The translations under genes and the position numbers were made by a program. Under the pieces are notes generated by a model. The model saw only the letters and a list, made by a program, of their open reading frames with translations, was not told the DNA's origin and did no database searches. 37,044 nucleotides of DNA, taken from NCBI RefSeq assembly GCF_000710465.2, contig NZ_JAIZ01000005.1, forward strand, positions 1 to 37,044, in the 5' to 3' direction. Of the stretch, positions 1 to 6,221 are shown one piece after another (position 1 is the stretch's first letter; each line of letters begins with the position of its first letter). This DNA is from Kitasatospora sp. MBT63 (GTDB taxonomy: Bacteria; Actinomycetota; Actinomycetes; Streptomycetales; Streptomycetaceae).

Positions 1-61
1 CCCGGGCGGGGCGTCGGCCGGGCGGGGCGTCGGCCGGGCGGGGCGGCGGCCGGGCGGCGGG
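1..61. repeat. GC-rich 16-bp tandem repeat at window edge
   Basis: A 16-bp unit (ccgggcggggcgtcgg) is repeated about three and a half times, the last copies degenerating, and stops just before the stop codon of the MBL-fold gene. It may continue to the left of the window. It could act as a structured 3' region, but I see no clean hairpin followed by a T-run. Confidence 0.7.
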
Positions 62-62
62 C

Positions 63-884
63 TCAGATCAGCCCGCGGTCCTCCAGGTAGCTGAGCTGGG
101 CGCGCACCGAGAGTTCCGCGGCCGGCCACAGCGCCGGGTCCACGTCCGCGTACACCCGGGCGACCACCTCGGCGGCGGTCCGGCAGCCGGCCTCCACGGC
201 CGTCTCGACCTGCGCCAGCCGGTTGGCCCGGTGCGCCAGGTAGTAGTCGACGGCGCCGAGCGCGTCGGCCAGCACCGGCCCGTGGCCGGGCAGCACGGTA
301 CGCACGCCGTGCTCGGCGGCCATGGTGTGCAGGCGACGCAGCGAGTCGAGGTAGTCGCCGAGGCGCCCGTCGGGGTGGGCGACCATGGTGGTGCCGCGGC
401 CGAGGACGGTGTCGCCGGTCAGGATGGCGCCGTCGGCGGGCAGATGGAAGGTCAGCGAGTCGGAGGTGTGCCCGGGGGTGCCGACCACCCGCAGCTCCAG
501 TCCCCCGATGTCGAGCACCTGGCCGTGGTGCAGTCCCTCGTCGCCGAGCCGGTGCGCCGGGTCGAGCGCCAGCACCTTGCTGCCGGTCAGCTCGGCGAAG
601 CGCGCGGCGCCCTCGGCGTGGTCGTGGTGACCGTGGGTCAGCAGGGTCAGCCCGATCCGCTGCCCCTGCCGTTCGGCGGTCTCGACGACGCGCCGCAGAT
701 GCCCCTCGTCCAGCGGACCCGGGTCGATCACCGCGGCCAGCGCGGAACCCGGTTCGGACAGCAGCCAGGTGTTGGTGCCGTCCAGCGTCATCGGCGAGGG
801 GTTGGGCGCCAGCACGCACAGCGCCCGGGGGGTGCCCCCGCCACCGACGGTGGCGGCGGGGTCACCCGGGAGGAGACCGCTCAC
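63..884 (-). CDS. MBL-fold metallo-hydrolase
   Basis: This is a 273-residue metallo-beta-lactamase-fold hydrolase, probably cytoplasmic and binding two metal ions. The HxHxDH signature is HGHHDH at residues 84-89. It is followed by the metal-ligand motifs GTPGHTSDS, LTGDT and LPGHGPVL in the expected order, and the C-terminal 60 residues form the helical tail common in the glyoxalase II / RNase Z-like branch. The start ATG overlaps the stop of the upstream 64-codon gene (ATGA), which implies translational coupling. Its position near RidA and the ATPase pair matches the locus near crp in other actinobacteria (Rv3677c in M. tuberculosis). The substrate cannot be told from sequence; a thioester hydrolase role is possible but unproven. 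Confidence 0.93.
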   Translation of the reverse strand: MSGLLPGDPAATVGGGGTPRALCVLAPNPSPMTLDGTNTWLLSEPGSALAAVIDPGPLDEGHLRRVVETAERQGQRIGLTLLTHGHHDHAEGAARFAELTGSKVLALDPAHRLGDEGLHHGQVLDIGGLELRVVGTPGHTSDSLTFHLPADGAILTGDTVLGRGTTMVAHPDGRLGDYLDSLRRLHTMAAEHGVRTVLPGHGPVLADALGAVDYYLAHRANRLAQVETAVEAGCRTAAEVVARVYADVDPALWPAAELSVRAQLSYLEDRGLI

Positions 885-1075
885 CGGCCGCCCTCGGTTC
901 CGCTGCGATCCACGTCCGCGCTGTACCGGGTCAGGCTGCGGGCCGGAAGCCGACGCGTCAGCGCCCTGGGCGCGTACACGTCGTGGGTGGTGGCGCCGCC
1001 GGACCGGAGGCGGGGCGTCAGGCTTCGGGCGGGCAGGTCGTGCGCCGTCCGGCGAGCCACGTCGTTGTGAGTCAT
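881..1075 (-). CDS. small Arg-rich hypothetical protein (64 aa), coupled to MBL gene
   Basis: I do not recognise this small protein. The start is chosen at the ATG ending at 1075 because a good Shine-Dalgarno (GGAAGGA) lies about 10 nt upstream; a longer reading from 1165 has no such support. The stop overlaps the start of the MBL-fold hydrolase by 4 nt (ATGA), typical of a real upstream cistron in an actinomycete operon. The peptide is basic and hydrophilic, with no signal peptide or membrane segment. It contains an imperfect internal duplication: LPARSLTPRL near residue 14 and LPARSLTRYS near residue 43. It could be a small regulatory or partner protein, or a translated leader that sets MBL expression. 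Confidence 0.5.
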   Translation of the reverse strand: MTHNDVARRTAHDLPARSLTPRLRSGGATTHDVYAPRALTRRLPARSLTRYSADVDRSGTEGGR

Positions 1076-1166
1076 CGGCCGAGTTTCCTTCCGTGTGCTG
1101 ACCCGGTCTCTGATCCGGGCACGGTCCAAATGCCCCGGCGCGACTACGCCGGGCCGCTCGTACATG

Positions 1167-1287
1167 GTCCCGGCCGCGCTGCGCCGGGGCCCTACTGCTG
1201 TCCCGGCGCCGCTGCGCCGGGCCCCTTCCCTTGTCCCGGCGCCGCTGCGCCGGGCCCCTTCCCTTGTCCCGGCGCCGCTACGCCGGG
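1167..1287. repeat. 33-bp tandem repeat of hairpin units
   Basis: About 3.7 copies of a 33-bp unit lie head to tail: a degenerate copy at 1167-1199, two identical copies at 1200-1232 and 1233-1265, and a partial copy at 1266-1287. Each unit carries the dyad CCCGGCGC-cgct-GCGCCGGG, so the RNA would form a row of stable stem-loops. The array overlaps the last codons and stop of the Nudix gene and lies between it and the next minus-strand gene. It may terminate or attenuate transcription. Confidence 0.85.
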
Positions 1288-2150
1288 AACTCTCCGTCGA
1301 TGGTCAGCTCTTCATACCCAGACCATCGCACTGTCATACGATCGCCCGCGACCTCGGCCGTACCGAGCACCGGGGTGATCGTCCGCTGCGCCGCCAACGT
1401 CAGTGCCTCGGCCGCCGTACGGGCCGGCAACAGCTCGCGGAGCACGGTCACGGTGGGCGGCAGCATCCCGAACCGGCCCGCCCGGTAGCCCTCGACCGCG
1501 TCCGCGGGAGACAGCCAGGCGACCCGGTCGGCCTCGCCGACGCGGTCGGCCGCCTGCTGCCCGGGCGGCAGGGCGGCGACGAAGAACCAGGTGTCGAAGC
1601 GGCGTTCCTCGAAGGCGGGGGTGGTCCACCGCGCCCAGGCCGCCAGCAGGTCACTGCGCAGCACCAGACCGTGCTTGCCGAGGAACTCGCCGAACGACAG
1701 CTCGTGCGCCTCCAGCGCGGCCCGCTCGGCGCTCCAGTCCCTGGGTTCGGCCATGGTGTCGGCGTCGGGGCCGGCCAGCAGCACGCCGGCCTCCTCGAAG
1801 GTCTCCCGGACCGCCGCGCAGACCACGGCCTTGGCCGCGCGGGCGTCCACGCCCAGCCGCTCGGCCCACTCGGCGGGCGAGGGCCCGGCCCAGCGCAGTT
1901 CCGCCTCGGCGTCCCTCGGGTCCACCCCGCCGCCGGGATAGGCGTACATGCCGCCGGCGAAGGCCATCGAGGTGCGCCGGCGCAGCAGGTACGCCTGCGG
2001 TCCGGCGTCCGTACCGGGCTGTGCGTCGCGCAGCAGCACCACGGTGGCGGACGGCTTCGGCGCGACCGGCGTCAGTTCGCCGGACGCGAGCGCGCGAATC
2101 CGGGCCGGCCAGGACGGCGGCATCGGGAGCGACCCTGCTCGATGATCCAT
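1278..2150 (-). CDS. Nudix hydrolase
   Basis: This is a 290-residue Nudix-family pyrophosphohydrolase. The Nudix box is split: GGGVD at about residues 73-77 is separated by an extra helical segment of some 35 residues from RETFEEAG at 115-122, as in the longer NUDT19-like branch. REtfEEaG supplies the Mg-binding glutamates. Family members hydrolyse nucleoside diphosphates linked to another group; the substrate here is unknown. The ATG at 2150 is the longest start but has no clear ribosome binding site. An internal ATG at 2123, giving a protein beginning MPPSWPAR, has AGGG upstream and is a credible alternative. The 3' end runs into the 33-bp hairpin repeat. Confidence 0.92.
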   Translation of the reverse strand: MDHRAGSLPMPPSWPARIRALASGELTPVAPKPSATVVLLRDAQPGTDAGPQAYLLRRRTSMAFAGGMYAYPGGGVDPRDAEAELRWAGPSPAEWAERLGVDARAAKAVVCAAVRETFEEAGVLLAGPDADTMAEPRDWSAERAALEAHELSFGEFLGKHGLVLRSDLLAAWARWTTPAFEERRFDTWFFVAALPPGQQAADRVGEADRVAWLSPADAVEGYRAGRFGMLPPTVTVLRELLPARTAAEALTLAAQRTITPVLGTAEVAGDRMTVRWSGYEELTIDGEFPA

Positions 2151-2255
2151 GAGCGGATGCTAGACGCGCGGGGCCGGGATTGGACAGACCCGACCCCGAC
2201 CCCGCGCGCAGGAGCGGGCACACCTTCCGGCAGGCAGGACCGCCGGTGGGGCGGA

Positions 2256-2726
2256 TCAGCCCTCGGCGCGGACCCGGACCTGGATCTCGATCTCGACCGG
2301 GGCGTCCAGCGGGAGCACCGCCACGCCGACGGCGCTGCGGGCGTGCACGCCGGCCGCGCCGAGCGCCTCGCCCAGCAGCTCGCTGGCGCCGTTGATCACA
2401 CCGGGCTGGCCGGTGAAGTCGGGGGCGGAGGCCACGAAGCCGACCACCTTCACGACCTGCTCGATCCGGTCCAGGTCGCCGATCACCGACTTCACGGCGG
2501 CCAGCGCGTTGAGCGCGCAGATCTGCGCGAGCCGCTTGGCCTCCTCGGCGGTGACCTCGGCGCCCACCTTGCCGGTGATCTCCAGCTTGCCCGCCACCAT
2601 CGGCAGCTGGCCGGAGGTCAGCACGTGGTCGCCCGACCGGACGGCCGGCACGTACGCAGCGACCGGCGCCGCGACCCCGGGCAGGGTGAGCCCGAGCTCG
2701 GCCAGCCTCTCCTCGACCTTGCTCAT
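2256..2726 (-). CDS. RidA family protein (YjgF/UK114)
   Basis: This 156-residue protein belongs to the RidA superfamily, whose archetype hydrolyses reactive enamine/imine intermediates made by PLP enzymes and works as a cytosolic trimer. The C-terminal signature HARSAVGVAVLPLDAPVEIE (about 128-147) contains the conserved Arg130 and the downstream Glu expected in the active site. The protein has about 20 more N-terminal residues than E. coli RidA, so it may belong to another Rid subgroup. Its ATG overlaps the stop of the preceding DUF4177 gene by one base (TGATG), so the two are translated together. The neighbourhood matches Rv3678c in M. tuberculosis. Confidence 0.93.
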   Translation of the reverse strand: MSKVEERLAELGLTLPGVAAPVAAYVPAVRSGDHVLTSGQLPMVAGKLEITGKVGAEVTAEEAKRLAQICALNALAAVKSVIGDLDRIEQVVKVVGFVASAPDFTGQPGVINGASELLGEALGAAGVHARSAVGVAVLPLDAPVEIEIQVRVRAEG

Positions 2727-2884
2727 CAGCTCTTCTCCCGCTTCAGGTAGGCAACCAGCTGCTCCGGGTTGTTAGGACCCGGCACCACCTGGACGAGCTC
2801 CCAGCCGTCCTCGCCCCAGGTGTCCAGGATCTGCTTGGTGGCGTGCACGAGCAGCGGCACGGTGACGTATTCCCACTTGGTCAT
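2726..2884 (-). CDS. DUF4177-like small protein (52 aa)
   Basis: This 52-residue cytoplasmic protein begins MTKWEYVTVPLL and contains GEDGWELVQV, the two hallmarks of DUF4177-type proteins (WEY at the N-terminus, DGWELV in the middle). The function of the family is unknown. The start is placed at 2884 because homology begins there; a reading that extends to 2926 gives an N-terminus unlike the family. A -10-like TAGAGT ends only 7 nt before this ATG, so the mRNA may be leaderless. It is coupled by a TGATG overlap to RidA, a linkage also seen in mycobacteria (Rv3678A). Confidence 0.82.
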   Translation of the reverse strand: MTKWEYVTVPLLVHATKQILDTWGEDGWELVQVVPGPNNPEQLVAYLKREKS

Positions 2885-3044
2885 GGCGCTGACTCTAGCC
2901 GTCCGCCACGGTGTGAGGTGGGACACAGCGGGGCGGTCAATCCCGGCGGCCGTCGGGATGCTCCCGCCATCGGCCGCGCTCGCTGGTTACGCTCACGGGG
3001 AGGGCACCAGGCGGTGCCGGTCGACGGACGGACGGAGACGGAGC
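2885..3044. promoter_or_regulatory. divergent promoter region, DUF4177-RidA versus ATPase pair
   Basis: This 160-nt region separates the minus-strand DUF4177-ridA unit from the plus-strand ATPase genes and must hold both promoters. On the minus strand TAGAGT (2892-2897) resembles a sigma-HrdB -10 element, with the ATG 7 nt downstream. No convincing -35 hexamer is visible, and I cannot assign a promoter for the plus-strand genes. Confidence 0.45.
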
Positions 3045-4118
3045 GTGGCGAGCACCCCCGGCCCCGAGGAGCGCGGCCCGGACTGGGAGGGCGTGCGCCT
3101 GCATGTCGTCAGCGGCAAGGGCGGCACCGGGAAGACCACGCTGGCGGCCGCGCTCGCGCTGGCGCTGGCCGCCGAGGGCGGCCGGACCCTGCTGATCGAG
3201 GTGGAGGGCCGGCAGGGCATCGCCGAGCTGTTCGGCATCGCCGCGCTGCCCTACGAGGAGCGCAAGGTCGCCACCGTCGGCCGGGCCAGGCTGGGGCTGC
3301 CGGCCGAGCCGGGCGCCAAACAGGGCGAGCTGTACGCGCTGGCGATCGACACCGAGCAGGCGCTGCTGGAGTACCTGGAGATGTTCTACAAGCTCGGCCG
3401 GGCCGGCAAGGCCCTGCAGAAGGTCGGCTTCGTGGACTTCGCCACCACGGTCGCGCCGGGCGTCCGCGACGTCCTGCTCACCGGCAAGGCCTGCGAGGCG
3501 GCCCGGCGCAAGGGCCCGGACGGCCGCCGGGCGTACGACGCGATCGTCATGGACGCCCCGCCGACCGGCCGGATCACCCGCTTCCTGAACGTCAACTCCG
3601 AGGTCGCCGGGCTGGCCAGGTTCGGGCCGATACACAATCAGGCGCAGGCCGTGATGCGGGTGCTGAAGTCCCCGGAGACCGCCGTCCACTTCGTGACCCT
3701 GCTGGAGGAGATGCCGGTGCAGGAGACGGTCGACGGGATCGGCGAACTGCGCGAGGCGCAACTGCCGCTCGGCGGGGTCATGGTGAACATGGTCCGCCCG
3801 CCGCTGCTGGACGCGGCCGCGGTGGAGGCGGTGCACGGCGACCACCGCGAGGAGGTCGCCCAGGCGCTGGGCGAGGCCGGCCTCGGCGGGCGCTCGCGGA
3901 AGCCGGAGACCATCCGGGCGGCCGTCGAGCCGCTGATCGACCCGCTGCTGGAGCAGGCCAGGGAGCACGCCGAGCGGGTCGAGCTGGAACGGGAGCAGCG
4001 GGCCGACCTGCAGCAGCTGAAGGTGCCGACGTACGAGCTGCCGCTGCTCGGCGAAGGCGTGGACCTGGGCGGGCTGTACCGGCTCGCGGGCGAACTCAAG
4101 CGGCAGGGGGCGGCATGA
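3045..4118 (+). CDS. ArsA/Get3-like ATPase, first of pair
   Basis: This 357-residue protein is a SIMIBI-class P-loop ATPase of the ArsA/Get3 type. The deviant Walker A motif GKGGTGKTT is at residues 24-32, LLIEVEGRQG follows at the end of strand 2, and DAPPTG is the switch motif near residue 170. The GTG start at 3045 is preferred because GGAG lies just upstream and the Walker A motif then sits at the usual distance from the N-terminus. The stop overlaps the start of the second ATPase (ATGA), so the two are translated together and probably form a heteromer. In M. tuberculosis the equivalent pair (Rv3679-Rv3680) lies beside whiB4 and has been described as a Get3-like complex. No arsenic-binding cysteine cluster is visible, so arsenite export is unlikely. 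Confidence 0.93.
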   Translation: MASTPGPEERGPDWEGVRLHVVSGKGGTGKTTLAAALALALAAEGGRTLLIEVEGRQGIAELFGIAALPYEERKVATVGRARLGLPAEPGAKQGELYALAIDTEQALLEYLEMFYKLGRAGKALQKVGFVDFATTVAPGVRDVLLTGKACEAARRKGPDGRRAYDAIVMDAPPTGRITRFLNVNSEVAGLARFGPIHNQAQAVMRVLKSPETAVHFVTLLEEMPVQETVDGIGELREAQLPLGGVMVNMVRPPLLDAAAVEAVHGDHREEVAQALGEAGLGGRSRKPETIRAAVEPLIDPLLEQAREHAERVELEREQRADLQQLKVPTYELPLLGEGVDLGGLYRLAGELKRQGAA

Positions 4119-5263
4119 CCACGCGGCTGGAGATCGACGCGCTGATCGACGATCCGGCGACCCGGATCGTGGTGTGCTGCGGTTCGGGTGGCGTCGGCAA
4201 GACCACCACGGCCGCGGCGATCGGGCTGCGGGCCGCCGAGCGCGGCCGCAAGGCCGTGGTGCTGACCATCGACCCGGCCCGGCGGCTCGCCCAGTCGATG
4301 GGCCTGACCGAGCTCGACAACACCCCCCGGGTGGTCAAGGGCGTCGAGGGCCCCGGCGAGCTGCAGGCGATGATGCTCGACATGAAGCGGACCTTCGACG
4401 AGGTCGTGCTGGCCCACGCCGACCCGGAGCGCGCCAAGGCGATCCTGGAGAACCCCTTCTACCAGTCGCTGTCCGCCGGTTTCGCCGGCACCCAGGAGTA
4501 CATGGCGATGGAGAAGCTCGGCCAGCTGCGGGCGGCCGATCAGTGGGACCTGATCGTGGTGGACACCCCGCCGTCCCGCTCCGCCCTGGACTTCCTGGAC
4601 GCCCCCGGGCGGCTCGGGTCCTTCCTCGACGGCCGGGTGATCCGGCTGCTCACCGCCCCGGCCAAGGTCGGCGGCCGGAGCGCGATGAAGTTCCTCAACG
4701 TCGGGATGGGCCTGCTGACCGGCACCCTGGGCAAGATCTTCGGCGCCCAGCTGCTGACCGACATCCAGACCTTCGTCAGCGCGATGGACTCGATGTTCGG
4801 CGGCTTCCGCGAGCGGGCCGACCGGACCTACCAGCTGCTCAAGGCGCCGGGCACGGCGTTCCTGGTGGTCGCCGCGCCGGAGCGGGACGCGCTGCGCGAG
4901 GCGGCGTACTTCGTCGACCGGCTGGCCGCGGACGAGATGCCGCTGGCCGGGCTGGTGCTCAACCGGGTGCACTCCACCGGCGCCGCCCAGCTCACCGCGG
5001 AACGGGCGCTGGCCGCCGCGGAGGCACTGGAGGAGAACGGTTCGCAGACCGCCACCGTGCAGGCCGAGACGCTGGCCGCGGGCCTGCTGCGGCTGCACGC
5101 CGAACGGATGCAGATCATGGGCCGGGAGCGGCGCACCCGGGACCGTTTCGTCTCGGTCTACCCCGACGTTCCGATGGTCGAGGTGCCCGCACTCGCCGGT
5201 GACGTGCACGACCTGGCCGGCCTGCGGACCGTCGGCGAACGCCTCAACGCGCAGCACGCATGA
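4115..5263 (+). CDS. ArsA/Get3-like ATPase, second of pair
   Basis: This 382-residue protein is the partner of the preceding ATPase. Walker A is GSGGVGKTT at residues 23-31, then LTIDPARRLAQSMGL, the strand-2 signature of this subfamily, and DTPPSRSALDFL as the switch region. The central helical stretch (roughly residues 185-245, rich in Met, Phe and Leu) is where Get3-type proteins bind hydrophobic clients. It starts on an ATG that overlaps the stop of the first ATPase and is followed by a convergent hairpin and wblA. Linkage to wblA/whiB4 and a class A PBP across actinobacteria suggests a role in envelope or redox homeostasis, but this is inference. Confidence 0.93.
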   Translation: MTTRLEIDALIDDPATRIVVCCGSGGVGKTTTAAAIGLRAAERGRKAVVLTIDPARRLAQSMGLTELDNTPRVVKGVEGPGELQAMMLDMKRTFDEVVLAHADPERAKAILENPFYQSLSAGFAGTQEYMAMEKLGQLRAADQWDLIVVDTPPSRSALDFLDAPGRLGSFLDGRVIRLLTAPAKVGGRSAMKFLNVGMGLLTGTLGKIFGAQLLTDIQTFVSAMDSMFGGFRERADRTYQLLKAPGTAFLVVAAPERDALREAAYFVDRLAADEMPLAGLVLNRVHSTGAAQLTAERALAAAEALEENGSQTATVQAETLAAGLLRLHAERMQIMGRERRTRDRFVSVYPDVPMVEVPALAGDVHDLAGLRTVGERLNAQHA

Positions 5264-5459
5264 GCGCCGTGGCCCCGGTGGCGGGCACGGCGCAGCGCGA
5301 GTACCTGTGGACGGCCGATCGAGGACCGGGATGGACCCGGATGCCCGGACGGGCCTGGATGTTCGGATGAGCGGCTCGGGCAGCAGACCCCCTCTGGTGC
5401 ACCGGGCCGACTGCTCCCCCACACCTGCCGACTGCCCGTCAGCTGCGCTGCATCCGCGA

Positions 5460-5489
5460 GGTTCGAGAAATCCCCGGACTCCTCGAACC
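5460..5489. terminator. hairpin between convergent ATPase operon and wblA
   Basis: The dyad GGTTCGAG (5460-5467) / CTCGAACC (5482-5489), with a 14-nt loop, lies 8 nt beyond the wblA stop in the gap between convergent genes. It could end transcription from both sides. There is no T-run, which is usual in this group. The rest of the 234-nt gap contains nothing else I can assign, except a doubtful 36-codon frame at 5260-5370. Confidence 0.5.
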
Positions 5490-5497
5490 GGAGGATG

Positions 5498-5821
5498 TCA
5501 GCCCGCCTGCGCGTAGTCCCGCAGGATCACGCCGGTGGCCAGCGACTCCTCGTACTCCGTCCGCGCCGTCTCCAGCAGCCTCCGCCAGGAGCCCACCGTC
5601 GGCCGGCGGCGGAGCAGTGCGCGGCGCTCCCGCTCGGTCATTCCTCCCCAGACACCGAATTCGACCCGGTTGTCGAGCGCGTCGGCCAGGCACTCGGTGC
5701 GGACGGGACACCCGCTGCACACCGCCTTGGCGCGATTCTGCGCGGCCCCCTGAACGAACAATTCATCCGGATCGCTCGTGCGGCAGGCCGCCTGTGCGCT
5801 CCAGTCGTCTACCCAGCCCAT
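5498..5821 (-). CDS. wblA: WhiB-family iron-sulfur regulator WblA
   Basis: This is a WhiB-like [4Fe-4S] transcription factor, closest to Streptomyces WblA (SCO3579) and mycobacterial WhiB4. The four cluster ligands are Cys13, Cys35, Cys38 and Cys44 (C-x21-C-x2-C-x5-C), followed by the GVWGG turn at 56-60 and a basic stretch RERRALLRRR for DNA or sigma-factor contact. WblA in Streptomyces pleiotropically controls the change from growth to sporulation and tends to repress antibiotic production. I place the start at MGWVDDWSAQ (107 residues), where homology begins and GAGGA lies about 10 nt upstream. An in-frame ATG at 5878 would add 19 Gly/Pro-rich residues. The gene is divergent from the PBP across a 400-nt regulatory region. 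Confidence 0.96.
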   Translation of the reverse strand: MGWVDDWSAQAACRTSDPDELFVQGAAQNRAKAVCSGCPVRTECLADALDNRVEFGVWGGMTERERRALLRRRPTVGSWRRLLETARTEYEESLATGVILRDYAQAG

Positions 5822-6221
5822 GCTGGCGCCGTCCTCTCCCGATTCGGGGCTCCCCCACGGCGGCAACGGCATATTCACCGTTGCCAGTTGAGGACGTTAC
5901 GGAAGAACTGGACTCCGCAACAGCCCCTTCGGGCTCAATCTCAAATGACCCAATCGGACTATGGGTACCCAACACCTCACTCGTTGGAGTGATCGCAGGT
6001 CGTAGGCCTTGCCGACACTCCCAGAGGCGCTATCGTCACACTCCGTGTCCAAATATGGAGACACGCCGAGGTGCATCCGACCGCAAATGATGCCAAATCG
6101 GGCAAAGCTCATCACTCACACGAGTGATGATGATGAACAGAGCGAAGCTGTCGCAGCTTTGTGACAAGCGTAGGCGAACACCTGCCCCCATGGAGGGGAA
6201 TCCGGCACGTAGGGTTCTCCC
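5822..6221. promoter_or_regulatory. wblA / PBP divergent regulatory region with repeated dyads
   Basis: This 400-nt gene-free region is clearly poorer in G+C than the rest of the window. It holds two copies of the same palindrome: TCACTC-gttg-GAGTGA at 5977-5992 and CATCACTC-acac-GAGTGATG at 6110-6129. A third, different dyad, AAGCTG-tcg-CAGCTT, is at 6145-6159, nearest the PBP. A weaker CGTGTC/GACACG pair flanks caaatatgga at 6044-6065. The shared core CACTC-N4-GAGTG looks like a repeated operator. Its half-sites are arranged opposite to the BldD consensus (GTGA..TCAC), so I do not assign a regulator. Promoter hexamers cannot be fixed by eye. Confidence 0.6.

Noticed and set aside
1167..1287. 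CRISPR array at the 33-bp repeats
   Set aside because: The units are contiguous with no unique spacers; two are identical head to tail and no cas gene is near.
3045..5263. Arsenite efflux ATPase (ArsA) function for the ATPase pair
   Set aside because: No ars genes are nearby and no metalloid-binding cysteine set is visible; the context fits the Get3-like pair near whiB4/wblA.
5498..5878. Longer WblA reading starting at 5878
   Set aside because: The extra 19 residues are Gly/Pro/Ser-rich, not part of the conserved protein as I know it, and have no ribosome binding site; the ATG at 5821 does.
5977..6129. BldD operator assignment for the two palindromes upstream of wblA
   Set aside because: The half-sites read TCAC..GTGA, the reverse of the BldD arrangement (GTGA..TCAC), so the name was not given.
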